A program made the translations under genes and the position numbers. From Corallococcus sicarius (GTDB lineage Bacteria; Myxococcota; Myxococcia; Myxococcales; Myxococcaceae), in the NCBI RefSeq assembly GCF_003611735.1, contig NZ_RAWG01000009.1:1-64000 (forward strand): a DNA stretch of 64,000 bases, in the 5' to 3' direction. Position 1 is the first letter of the stretch. The number at the start of each line of letters is the position of its first letter. Shown piece after piece: positions 21,201 to 33,200 of the stretch. A model generated the notes under the pieces. That model was not told where the DNA came from and ran no database searches. It saw only the letters and a list, made by a program, of their open reading frames with translations.

Positions 21201-24200
21201 CGCGAGTCGTGCCGCTCCAGTCGACCAGGAGCTGGCGGTGCTCCATGGGCGTGAGCAGGGACAGGCGCGACAGGCGCGTCCCCGGTGCCCGGACGGCCTC
21301 CGCCACCAGCAGCTCCAGCCGCTGGACCATGCGGGCCATGGTCTGCTGGGTGAAGAGGGCGGTGTTGTAGACCAGCGCGCCGGAATACCCCTCCGGGCCT
21401 CGGGTCAGCAGCAACTGCAGATCGAAGTGGATGGAAGTGGGGGAGTCCTCCAGCGGGCGCAGCGACAACCCCGGCAGCCGCAGCTCCGGCATCGGGGCGT
21501 TCTGGAGGGTGAACGTCACCTGGAAGAGAGGCGTGCGGCCTGCATCCCGTTCGGGCTGCAACACCTCCACCAGCTTCTCGAACGGGACGTCCTGGTGCTC
21601 CTGCGCGCCCAGCGTCGTGGTGCGCACCTGGGCCAGCAGCTCCTGGAACGTGCGCGCCTCACCGAAGCGCGCCCGCAGCACCAGCGTGTTGACGAAGAAG
21701 CCGATGAGGCCCTCCGTCTCCGCGTGACGCCGGTTCGCGATGGGCGAACCCACCAGCACGTCGTCCTGCCCCGAGTACTTGTGCAGCAACGTCTGGAAGG
21801 CCGCCAACCACACCATGAACGGCGTGGCGCCCTCCCGCTTCGCCAGGGCCTCCACCTGCTCGCTCAGTCCTCGCGGCACATGCACCGGCACGGTCGCGGC
21901 GAGCTGGGTGGGGACGGCGCTCCGGGGCTTGTCCGTGGGCAGCTCCAGGACGCCAGTGGCTCCGGCCAACGAGTCCTTCCACCAGGAGAGCTGCGCCTCC
22001 AGCACGTCCCCCTGGAGCCAGCCGCGCTGCCACACGGCGTAGTCCGCGTACTGCACGGGCAGCTCCGGCAGGGAGGGGAGCTGGCCCAGGCGGAACGCCT
22101 CGTAGAGGGCGGTGACCTCACGGACCAGCACGCCCATGGACCAGCCGTCAGACACGATGTGGTGCAGGTGCAGCACCAGCTGGTGCTCCTCCGCGCCGAG
22201 CTTCAGCAACAGGGCGCGCATCAGCGGCCCCTCACTCAAGCTGAACGGGCGGCGTGCCTCTTCCAGCCGCAGCCGCAGGGCCTCCGACTCCGCGTCCTGC
22301 CTGCCCGTCAGGTCCACCGTGTCGAACGGCACCCGGAAGTCCGAGTGGACGACCTGGACGGGCTGGCCCTCTTCCGAGTGGAAGGTGGTGCGCAGCGCTT
22401 CGTGCCGCGCCATCAGCGCATCGAGGCTTCCACGCAGGGCGTCCACGTCCAGCGCACCGCTGAGAAGCAAGCCGATGGGGATGTTGTAGAGGCTGCTGCC
22501 CGGCTCCAACTGGTCGATGAACCACAGCCGCTGCTGCGCGAACGACAGCGGCGGGGCGCTCGTGCGGTCCGCACGGATGATGGGTGAGGCGCTCGCCTTC
22601 GGGACGATGCGGCCCACCCGTGCGGCGAGGGCAGCCACCGTGGGGGCGGTGAACAGGTCGCCCAGCGGAAGCTCCACGCCCAGGGTGGTGCGGATGCGCG
22701 CCACGGCCTGTGTGGCCAGCAGCGAGTGGCCTCCCAGCTCGAAGAAGTTGTCGTGGCGTCCCACCCGGGGGACGCGCAACAACTCCGCCCAGACCGAGGC
22801 CAGGGCCACCTCCGTGGGTGTCACGGGGGCTTCGTAGACGCTCGTCGCGGGCTGCGCGACTTCCAGCGCCAGCAGCGCCTTGCGATCCACCTTGCCATTG
22901 GGCGTCAGCGGCAGCGCTTCACGCGGCACCAATGCCGACGGAAGCATGTACTCCGGCAGTCGCTGTGCCAGGAAGCCGCGCAGCGCGCCCACGTCCAGCT
23001 CCGGGCTCGCGACGAACCAGGCGGTGAGTCGCTTGTCGCCGGGCGTCTCCTCACGCACCAGCGCCACGGCCTCCCGCACGTCCGGGTGGGCCAGCAGCGC
23101 GGCTTCCACTTCCGCCAACTCGATGCGGTAGCCGCGCACCTTCACCTGGGCGTCCATGCGGCCCAGGAACTCCAGCACCCCGTCCGGCTTCCACCGCGCC
23201 ACGTCTCCGGTGCGGTAGAGGCGCTCACCCGGTGTGGTGGCGAAGGGATTCGGGACGAAGCGCTCGGCCGTCAGGTTCGGGCGCGACAGGTAGCCGCGCG
23301 CGAGGCCGTCTCCACCGATGAACAGCTCACCAGAGACGCCCGCGGGCACCGGCTGGCCGTGCTTGTCCAGCACGTAGAGCTGGGTGGCGTTGATGGGCCG
23401 GCCAATGGGGATGGAGGTGCCCACCTGGGCCACGTCCGTCATGCGGTACGTGGAGGCGAAGAGGGTGGTCTCCGTCGGTCCGTAGCAGGCCGTGACGGGG
23501 ATGCCCAACTCCTGCACCACGCGGCGCACCTGCGGCGCCGGCACGACGTCGCCGCCGGTGAGGACCTGCCGCACGCCCTTGAGGGCTTCGGGCTTCAGGT
23601 CCACCACCTGGGCGAAGAGGCCTGCCGTCAGATGCAGCGTGGTGACGCCGTGCCGCTGGATCGTGCTCGCCAGCAGCTCCAGGTCCGAAGGCGAGCTGGC
23701 CGGGAAGACGACGAGACGCCCGCCGAAGAGCAGCGGCCCCCAGACCTCCAGAGTCGAAGCGTCGAAGGAGATGGGCGCGATGAGCAGGAACGTCTCATCC
23801 GGGCCCAGCTTCGCGTACGGCGCGTGGTGCAACAGGCGCAGCACGCCCCGGTGTTCCACGGCGACGCCCTTGGGGCGCCCGGTGCTTCCGGACGTGAAGT
23901 CCACGTAGGCCAGGTGTCGCGCGTGCGTCCCCGACTGCACGGGCGTCGTGGGCTGATCCTCCAGATGCAGCTCCTCCACGAAGAGGCAGGGCAGGGCGTC
24001 GTCCACAGCCAGCTTCGCGCGCACGTCGCGCGTCGTCAGCAGCAGCTTCGGCGGTGCGTCCTCCAGCATCGCGGCCAGTCGCTGCGCCGGGTACGCGGCA
24101 TCCAACGGCAAGTACGCGCCGCCTGCCTTGAGGATGCTCAGCAGCGAGACGATGAGCTCCACCGAGCGCTCCAGGCACACGGCCACCAGGACGTCCGGGC

Positions 24201-27200
24201 CCACGCCGTGCCCTCGCAGCAGGTGCGCCCCCTGGTTCGTGCGCGCATCCAGTTGGGCGTACGTCAGCCGCGTCTCGCCGAACTCCAGTGCCACGGCATC
24301 GGGCCGTTGCGCGGCCTGCGCCATGAAGAGGTCTTGAATGCTCGCGTCGCGCGGGTACTCGCCGCCCGTCGCGTTCCATTCCACCAGCACCTGCTTCCGC
24401 TCCGCCTCCGTGAGCAGCGGAATCTGTTCCAGCGGCGCTCCGGGTTCGGAGACCAGCGCTCCGAGCAGCGCCTCCAGGTGGCGGACCATCCGGGCGGCAG
24501 TGGCGGGCTCGAAGAGGGTCGTGCGGTAGAGCAGCGCGCCCTCGAAGCCCTCCGGGTTGCGGAACAGCGACAGCTCCACATCGAAGCGGCTGGTTCCCGA
24601 AGCCACCTCCAGCGGCCGTATCGCCACGCCGGGAAGTGACAGCGCCGGGAGCGGCGCGTTCTGCAGCGCGAAGAGGGCCTGGAAGAACGGCGTGCGTCCC
24701 AGGTCCCGAGCGGGCTGCAACGCCTCCACCAGCTTCTCGAACGGGACGTCCTGGTGATCCTGCGCGCCCAGCGTCGTGGTGCGCACCTGGGCCAGCAACT
24801 CCCGGAACGTGCGCGCCTCACCGAAGCGCGCCCGCAGCACCAGCGTGTTGACGAAGAAGCCGATGAGGCCCTCCGTCTCCGCGTGACGCCGGTTCGCGAT
24901 GGGCGAGCCCACCAGCACGTCGTCCTGTCCGGAGTACTTGTGCAGCAGCGTCTGGAAGGCCGCCAGCCACACCATGAACGGCGTGACGTGCTCCCGCTTC
25001 GCCAGGGCCTCGACCTGCTCACTCAGGGCCCGGGGAATGCGCACCGGCACCGTCGCGCCCTCCTGCGTGAGGACCGGGGGACGGGGCTTGTCGGTGGGCA
25101 ACTCCAGGACGCCGGAGGCTCCGGCCAACGAGTCCTTCCACCAGGAGAGCTGCGCCTCCAGCACGTCCCCCTGGAGCCAGCCGCGCTGCCAGACCGCATA
25201 GTCCGAGTACTGCATGGGTAGCTCCGGCAGGGCGGAGGGATGGCCCTGGAGCAACGCCCCGTAGAGGGCGGTGATCTCACGGACCAGGACCCCCATGGAC
25301 CAACCGTCGGACACGATGTGGTGCGTGTTCAGCACCACCTGGTGCTCTTCCGCGCCGAGCTTCAGCAGCAGGGCGCGCATCAGCGGCCCCTCACTCAAGC
25401 TGAACGGACGGCGGGCCTCCTCCAGCCGCAGCCGCAGGGCCTCCGACTCCGCGTCCTGCCTGCCCGTCAGGTCCACCGTGTCGAACGGCACCCGGAAGTC
25501 CGAGTGGACGACCTGGACGGGCTGGCCCTCTTCCGAGTGGAAGGTGGTGCGCAGCGCTTCGTGCCGCGCCATCAGCGCATCGAGGCTTCCACGCAGGGCG
25601 TCCACGTCCAGCGTGCCGCTGAACGTCAAGCCGATGGGGATGTTGTAGAGGCTGCTGCCCGGCTCCAACTGGTCGATGAACCACAGCCGCTGCTGCGCGA
25701 ACGACAGCGGCAGGGCGTTCGTGTGGCTGGCCCGGGTGAGGGGAGCAACGCTCGCCTTCGGGACGATGCGGCCCAGCCGTGCGGCGAGGGCGGCCACCGT
25801 GGGGGCGGTGAACAGGTCGCCCAGTGGAAGCTCCACGCCCAGGGTGGTGCGGATGCGCGCCACGGCCTGCGTGGCCAGCAGCGAGTGGCCTCCCAGCTCG
25901 AAGAAGCTGTCATGACGTCCCACCCGGGGGACGCGCAACAACTCCGCCCAGATACCCGCCAGCAAGACTTCCGTGGGCGTGATGGGGGCTTCGTAGGTGC
26001 TCGATGCTTGCTGCGCGACTTCCATCGCCAGCAGCGCCTTGCGATCCACCTTGCCATTGGGCGTCAGCGGCAGCGCTTCACGCGGCACCAATGCCGACGG
26101 AAGCATGTACTCCGGCAGTCGCTGTGCCAGGAAGCCGCGCAGCGCGCCCACGTCCAGCTCCGGGTTCGCGACGAACCAGGCGATGAGCCGCTTGTCGCCG
26201 GGCGTCTCCTCACGCACCAGCGCCACGGCCTCCCGCACGTCCGGGTGGGCCAACAGCGCGGCTTCCACTTCCGCCAACTCGATGCGGTAGCCGCGCACCT
26301 TCACCTGCGCGTCCATGCGGCCCAGGAACTCCAGCACCCCGTCCGGCTTCCACCGCGCCACGTCTCCGGTGCGGTAGAGGCGCTCTCCGGGCGTCGTGGC
26401 GAAGGGATTCGGGACGAAGCGTTCGGCCGTCAGGTTCGGGCGCGACAGGTAGCCGCGCGCGAGGCCGTCTCCGCCGATGAACAGCTCGCCAGAGACGCCC
26501 GCGGGCACCGGCTGGCCGTGCTTGTCCAGCACGTAGAGCTGCGTGGCGTTGATGGGCCGACCGATGGGGATGGAGGTGCCCACCTGGGCCACTTCCGCCA
26601 TGCGGTGCGTGGAGGCGAAGACGGTGGTCTCCGTCGGGCCGTAGCAAGCCGTGACGGGGATGCCCAACTCCTGCACCACGCGGCGCACCTGCGGCGCCGG
26701 CACGACGTCGCCACCCGTGAGGACCTGCCGCACGCCCTTGAGGGCTTCGGGCTTCAGGTCCACCACCTGGGCGAAGAGGCCCGCCGTCAGGTGCAGCGTG
26801 GTGACGCCGTGCCGCTGGAGGGTGCTCGCCAGCAGCTCCAGGTCCGAAGGCGAGCTGGCCGGGAAGACGACGAGCCGGCCGCCGAAGAGCAGCGGGCCCC
26901 AGACCTCCAACGTGGAAGCGTCGAAGGAGATGGGCGCGATGAGCAGGAACGTCTCATCCGGCCCCAGCTTCGCGTACGGCGCGTGGTGCAAGAGGCGCAG
27001 CACGCCCTGGTGTTCCACCGCCACGCCCTTGGGGCGGCCGGTGCTTCCGGAGGTGAAGTCCACGTAGGCCAGGTGTCGCGCGTGTGTCCCCGCATGCACG
27101 GGCGTCGTGGGCTGATCCTCCAGCCCCAGCTCCTCCACGAAGAGAGACAGCAGGGCCTCTTCCACGGGAAGGGCCGAGCGGATCGCGCGCGTGGTGAGCA

Positions 27201-30200
27201 GCAGCTTCGGCGGCGCGTCCTCCAGCATCGCGGCCAGTCGCTGCGCCGGGTACGCGGCATCCAGCGGCAGGTACGCGCCGCCGGCCTTGAGGATGGCGAG
27301 CAGGGAGACAACCAACTCGATGGAGCGATCCAGGCACACGGCCACCAGGACGTCCGGGCCCACGCCGTGCCCTCGCAGCAGGTGCGCCCCCTGGTTCGTG
27401 CGCGCATCCAGCTCCGCGTACGTCAGCCGCGTGTCCCCGAACTCCAGCGCCACCGCGTCGGGCCGTTGCGCGGCCTGCGCCATGAAGAGGTCTTGAATGC
27501 TCGCGTCGCGCGGGTACTCGCCGTCCGTCGCGTTCCACGCCACCAGCACCTGCTTCCGCTCCGCCTCGCCCATCAAGGGCAGGTGCGCGAGCGGCGCTCC
27601 GGGTTCGGAGACCAGCGCTCCGAGCAGCACCTCCAGGTGGCGCATCATGCGAGCCACCGTGGCGGACTCGAAGAGGGACGTGCGGTAGAGCAGCACGCCC
27701 TCGAAGCCCCCCGGGTTGCGGAACAGCGACAGCTCCAGATCGAAGCGGGTGCTTGCCGAGTCCGTATCCAGCACCCTCATGGTCACGCCGGACAGGGTCA
27801 GCGCCGGCAGTGGCGCGTTCTGGAGCGCGAAGAGGACCTGGAAGAACGGCGTGCGGCTCAGGTCTCGTGCCGGATGCAGCTCCTCCACCAGCTTCTCGAA
27901 CGGGACGTCCTGGTGATCCTGCGCGCCCAGCGTCGTGGTGCGCACCTGGGCCAGCAGCTCCCGGAACGTGCGCACCTCGTCGAAGCGGGTGCGCAGCACC
28001 AGCGTGTTGACGAAGAAGCCGATGAGGCCCTCCGTCTCCGCGTGATGACGGTTCGCGACGGGCGAGCCCACCAGCACGTCGTCCTGTCCGGAGTACCGGT
28101 GCAGCAACGTCTGGAGGGCCGCCAACCACACCATGAACGGTGTGACGTTCTCCCGCCTCGCGAAGGCCTCCACCTGCTCACTCAGGGCCAGGGGGATGCG
28201 CACCTGCATCGTCGCGCCCTCCGAGGTGAGGACGGTGGGACGGGGCTTGTCCGTGGGCAGCTCCAGGACCCCGGAGGCTCCCGCCAGCGTGTCCTTCCAC
28301 CAGGACAGCTGTGACTCCAGCCGCTGTCCCTGGAGCCAGTCGCGCTGCCACAACGCGAAGTCCGCGTACTGCACGCGCAGCGCTGGCAGGGCAGGGGTCC
28401 GGCCGTGGTGGAAGGCCAGATAGAAGGCGTTGATTTCACGCACCAGCACGCCCAGGGACCAGCCGTCGGACACGATGTGGTGCGTGTTCAGCATCAACTG
28501 GTGCTCTTCCGCGCCAAGCTTCAGCAACAGGGCGCGCATCAGCGGCCCCTCACTCAAGCTGAACGGACGGCGGGCTTCTTGCGTCCGCAACCGCAGGGCT
28601 TCCGCCTGCCGCGACTCCGCATCCCGCACGTCCGTCAGGTCCACCGTGTCGAACGGCACGCGGAGGTCCGCGTGGATGACCTGGATGGGCTTCCCGTCCT
28701 TCGCGTGGAACGTGGTGCGCAGCGCTTCATGCCGCGCCATCAACGCATCCAGGCTTGCGCGCAGGGCCCCTACGTCCAGCGCGCCGCTGAACGTCAAGCC
28801 GACGGGGATGTTGTAGAGGCTGCTGCCCGGCTCCAACTGGTCGATGAACCACAGTCGCTGCTGCGCGAAGGAAAGCGGCAGGGCGTCCGGGCGCTTCGCT
28901 CGGACCAGTGCGTTCGGTGCCGCCGCGGCTCCATTGACGCCCCCGAGCGAGTCGATCAGCACAGCGAGCGCCGCGATCGTGGGCTTCTCGAACAAGGCGC
29001 GGAGGGGCAGCTCCACTCCGAACTGGTTCCGCAGGCGGGCCATCACCCCCATGGCCAGCAGGGACTGGCCGCCCAGATCGAAGAAGTTGTCATGACGTCC
29101 CACCCGGGGGACGCGCAACAGCTCCGCCCAGACCGAGGCCAGGGCCACCTCCGTGGGCGTCACGGGGGCTTCGTAGACGCTCGTCGCGGGCTGCGCGACT
29201 TCCATCGCCAGCAGCGCCTTGCGGTCCACCTTGCCATTGGGCGTCAGCGGCAGCGCTTCACGCGGCACCAGCGCCGACGGCAGCATGTACTCCGGCAGTC
29301 GCTGCGCCAGGAAGCCGCGCAGCGCGCCCACGTCCAGCTCCGGGCTCGCGACGAACCAGGCGGTGAGCCGCTTGTCGCCGGGCGTCTCCTCGCGCACCAG
29401 CGCCACGGCTTCCCGCACGTCCGGGTGGGCCAACAGCGCGGCTTCCACTTCGGCCAGTTCGATGCGGTAGCCGCGCACCTTCACTTGCGCGTCCGCTCGG
29501 CCCACGAACTCCAGCACCCCGTCCGGCTTCCACCGCGCCACGTCCCCGGTGCGGTAGAGGCGCTCTCCGGGCGTCGTGGCGAAGGGGTTCGGGACGAAGC
29601 GCTCGGCCGTCAGGTTCGGGCGCGACAGGTAGCCGCGCGCCAGGCCATCACCGCCGATGAACAGCTCGCCAGAGACGCCCGCGGGCACCGGCTGGCCGTG
29701 CCTGTCCAGCACGTAGAGCTGCGTGGCGTTGATGGGCCGGCCGAGGGGGATGGAGGTGCCCACCTGGGCCACGTCCGTCATGCGGTGCGCAGAGGCGAAG
29801 ACGGTGGTCTCCGTGGGGCCGTAGCAGGCCGTGACGGGGATGCCCAACTCCTGCACCACACGGCGCACCTGCGGCGCAGGGATGACGTCGCCGCCCGTGA
29901 GGACCTGCCGCACGCCCTTGAGGACTTCGGGCTTCAGATCCACCACCTGGACGAAGAATCCCACCGTCAGCCACAGCGTGGTGACGCCGTGCCGCTGGAT
30001 CGTGCTCGCCAGCAACTCCAGGTCCGAGGGTGGGCTGGCCGGGAAGACGACGAGGCGCCCACCGAAGAGCAACGGGGCCCAGACCTCGAACGTGGAAGCG
30101 TCGAAGGAGATGGGCGCCATGAGCAGGAACGTCTCATCCGGGCCCAGCTTCGCGTACGGCGCGTGGTGCAAGAGGCGCAGCACGCCCCGGTGCTCCACCG

Positions 30201-33200
30201 CCACGCCCTTGGGGCGGCCCGTGCTTCCGGACGTGAAGTCCACGTAGGCCAGGTGGCGCGCGTGCGTCCCCGCGTGCACGGGCGTCGTCGGCTGTTCCTC
30301 CAGACGCAGCTCCTCCACGAAGAGGCAGGGCAGGGCGTCGTCCACGGCCAGCTTCGCGCGCACCTCTCGCGTCGTCAGCAGCAGCTTCGGCGGCGCATCC
30401 TCCAGCATCGCGGCCAGTCGCTGCGCCGGGTACGCGGCATCCAGCGGCAGGTACGCGCCGCCTGCCTTGAGGATGCTCAGCAGCGAGACGATGAGCTCCA
30501 CCGAGCGATCCAGGCACACGGCCACCAGGACGTCCGGCCCCACGCCGTGCTGGCGCAGCAGGTGCGCCCCCTGGTTCGTGCGCGCATCCAGCTCCGCGTA
30601 CGTCAGCCGCGTGTCCCCGAACTCCAGCGCCACCGCGTCGGGCCGTTGCGCGGCCTGCGCCATGAAGAGGTCTTGAATGCTCGCGTCTCGCGGGTACTTG
30701 CCGTCCGTCGCGTTCCACGCCACCAGCACCTGCTTCTGCTCCGCCTCGCCCATCAAGGGCAGGTGCGCGAGCGGCGCCTCCGGATTCGCGGTGACCTGAC
30801 GCGCGAGCTCCAGGAGGTGCTCCGCCATCCGGGCCACGGTCGCCTCGTCGAAGAGGGCGGTGGCGTACTCGAAGCGGCAGGTGATGCCCGCGCGGTTCTC
30901 CCAGATCTCCAGGGCCAGGTCGAACTTGGACGTGCCCGTGGCGACCTCCACCGGGGTCAGCTCCAGCGACGGCAGCTGGGCCTTGGCCTCCGGCGTGTTG
31001 AGCACGTTGAGGACGACCTGGTACAGCGGCGTGCGGCTCAGGTCGCGCGGAAGGCTCAGCGTGTCCAGGATGCGCTCGAACGGCGCGTCCTGGCGCGCGT
31101 AGGCCTCCAGTGCCTGGGTGCGCACCCGGCCCAGCAGCTCACCGAAGGACGGCGTCCCCTCCAACCGCGTGCGGAAGGCCAACGTGTTGACGAAGCAGCC
31201 AATCAGGCCCTCCACCTCGGGACGCGTGCGGCCCGCGATGGGCGTTCCCACCACGAAGTCCTCCTGGCCCGCGTAGCGCGACAGCAGCGTCTGGAAGAGC
31301 GCCATCATCACCATGAACGACGTGGCGCCCTGCTTGCGGCCGAGCGCCAGCAGCGGCTCCGCCACGTCCGCCGGGAGCTGGAAGCGATACAGCGCGCCCT
31401 CGAAGGACTGCATCGCCGGACGCTGCCTGTCCGTGGGCAGCTCCAGCGTGGGCGCCCCGCGCAGTTGCTGCTTCCACCACGCGACCTGCTCCTCCATCAC
31501 GGCGCCTTCCAGCCACTGGCGCTGCCACACCGCGTAGTCGGCGTACTGCACCGGCAGCGGCGGCAGGGGGGACGGCTGGCCCGCGTTGAAGCTCGCGTAG
31601 AGCACCGTCAGTTCGCGCGCGAGCACCATCGTGCACCAGGCGTCGGACACCGCGTGGTGCAGCACCAGCGCCAGCACGTGCACCTGGGGCTCCACGCGCA
31701 CGAGCCACGCGCGGAGGACGACCTTCTCCAGGTCGAAGGGGAGGGTGATGAACCCCTGGCACAGCCGCACCATCTCCGCTTCGCGGGCCTCGGGCGTCGC
31801 TCCGGTCGCCTCCACCAACGGCAGGGGCAGGCCCCGCGCCGGGTGGACGAGCTGCACCGCGCGGTCGTTGCGCAGGGCGTACGTCGTGCGCAGCACCTCG
31901 TGCCGGGCCACCAGCGTGTCCAGCGCCGCCTGGAGCGCCGCGGTGTCCAGCTCGCCCGTGAGGCGGAAGGTGGACCCGTTGTTGTACGCGCTGCTCGAAG
32001 GATCCAACTGCTGGAGGTACCAGAGCCGCTGCTGCGCGAACGACAGCGGCGGCGGCGGGTTCCGGGCGGCCTTCGGGATGGGCGGCGGCCCGCTGGGAAC
32101 AGCCGGGCTCACCCCGGGACGCGCGGGCGCTTCCGTGCGCGGACGCGCCACGGGCAGGCGCAGCGTCACCGGCTCCACCCGACCCTCCGCGCGCAGCCGC
32201 ACATGACGGCCCGTGCGCAACAGCCGCGCGGAACCCTCCAGCGGATGCGGGACCCAGCGCTGACGCTCCTCCTCCTCGGCCTTCCACAGGCCACCGGGGA
32301 GCCCGGCCCCGGACAGGGCCAGCTCTCCCACCACGCCCTCGGGGACGGGCTGGCCCGCCGTGTCCAACACCCAGGCCTGGAGGCTCTCCGGGACGCGCTC
32401 GTCCGGCGAGCGGGGCAGGAGTGCTCCGTCACCGCTGCCTCCGGACAGGAGCACCTCCACCCCCGCGGCACGGTGCAGCGCCGAGGCCAGCTCCGCCGAG
32501 GCGTCCTCCAGCACCAGCGCGCCCACCGCGCCCAGCGACCCACGGGCCCCGGGCAGGTCGGCCAGTGAACGCGCGAGCCGGGCCGACGTGTGCATCAGCA
32601 CCGCGCCGGACTGACGCGCCAGCGCGAGGAGCCCCTCCACCCCCTGTTCGCCCTCCACCAACACCTGCTCCTGGCGGGCGGCGCCCTCCGCGTCCAGCCG
32701 TTCGCGCACCGTGGCCAGCCGGCGCAGGCCCTCCAGCACCACCGGCGTTTCGAGGCCGAAGTCGAGCAGCGCCGCCACTTCGTCCACGTCCGCCTCGCGC
32801 ACCTCGCGCAGACGGGCCAGCCCGCTCTCCACCGTGCCGATGAGGCCCGTCGTCTTCGCGTGGTGCTCGAAGGTGTGCTCCAGCAGCGCGTTGATGTCGT
32901 CCGGGGACAGCTTGCTGATCTCACCCTGGTAGCCCTGCGCCAGCAGCAGGGACGTGGAGATGTCCGCCGAGCTGCGGAAGTAGTCGAGCAGCGGCTGGCG
33001 CACCGTGCGCAGCACCTCCTGCTCCTCGTCGCCCAGGTACGTGTGCAGCATGCAGGTGATGTGGCCACGGCCCGGGTGGCCGTTGCGGCGCCACGCGTCG
33101 CGGTAGAGGGCCACCTTCGACTTCAGCTCCTCCAGCGAGTGCGACATCAGGCCCGTCAGCACGCCCGCGCCCAGCTCGCCCGCCAGCCGGAAGGTCTCCG

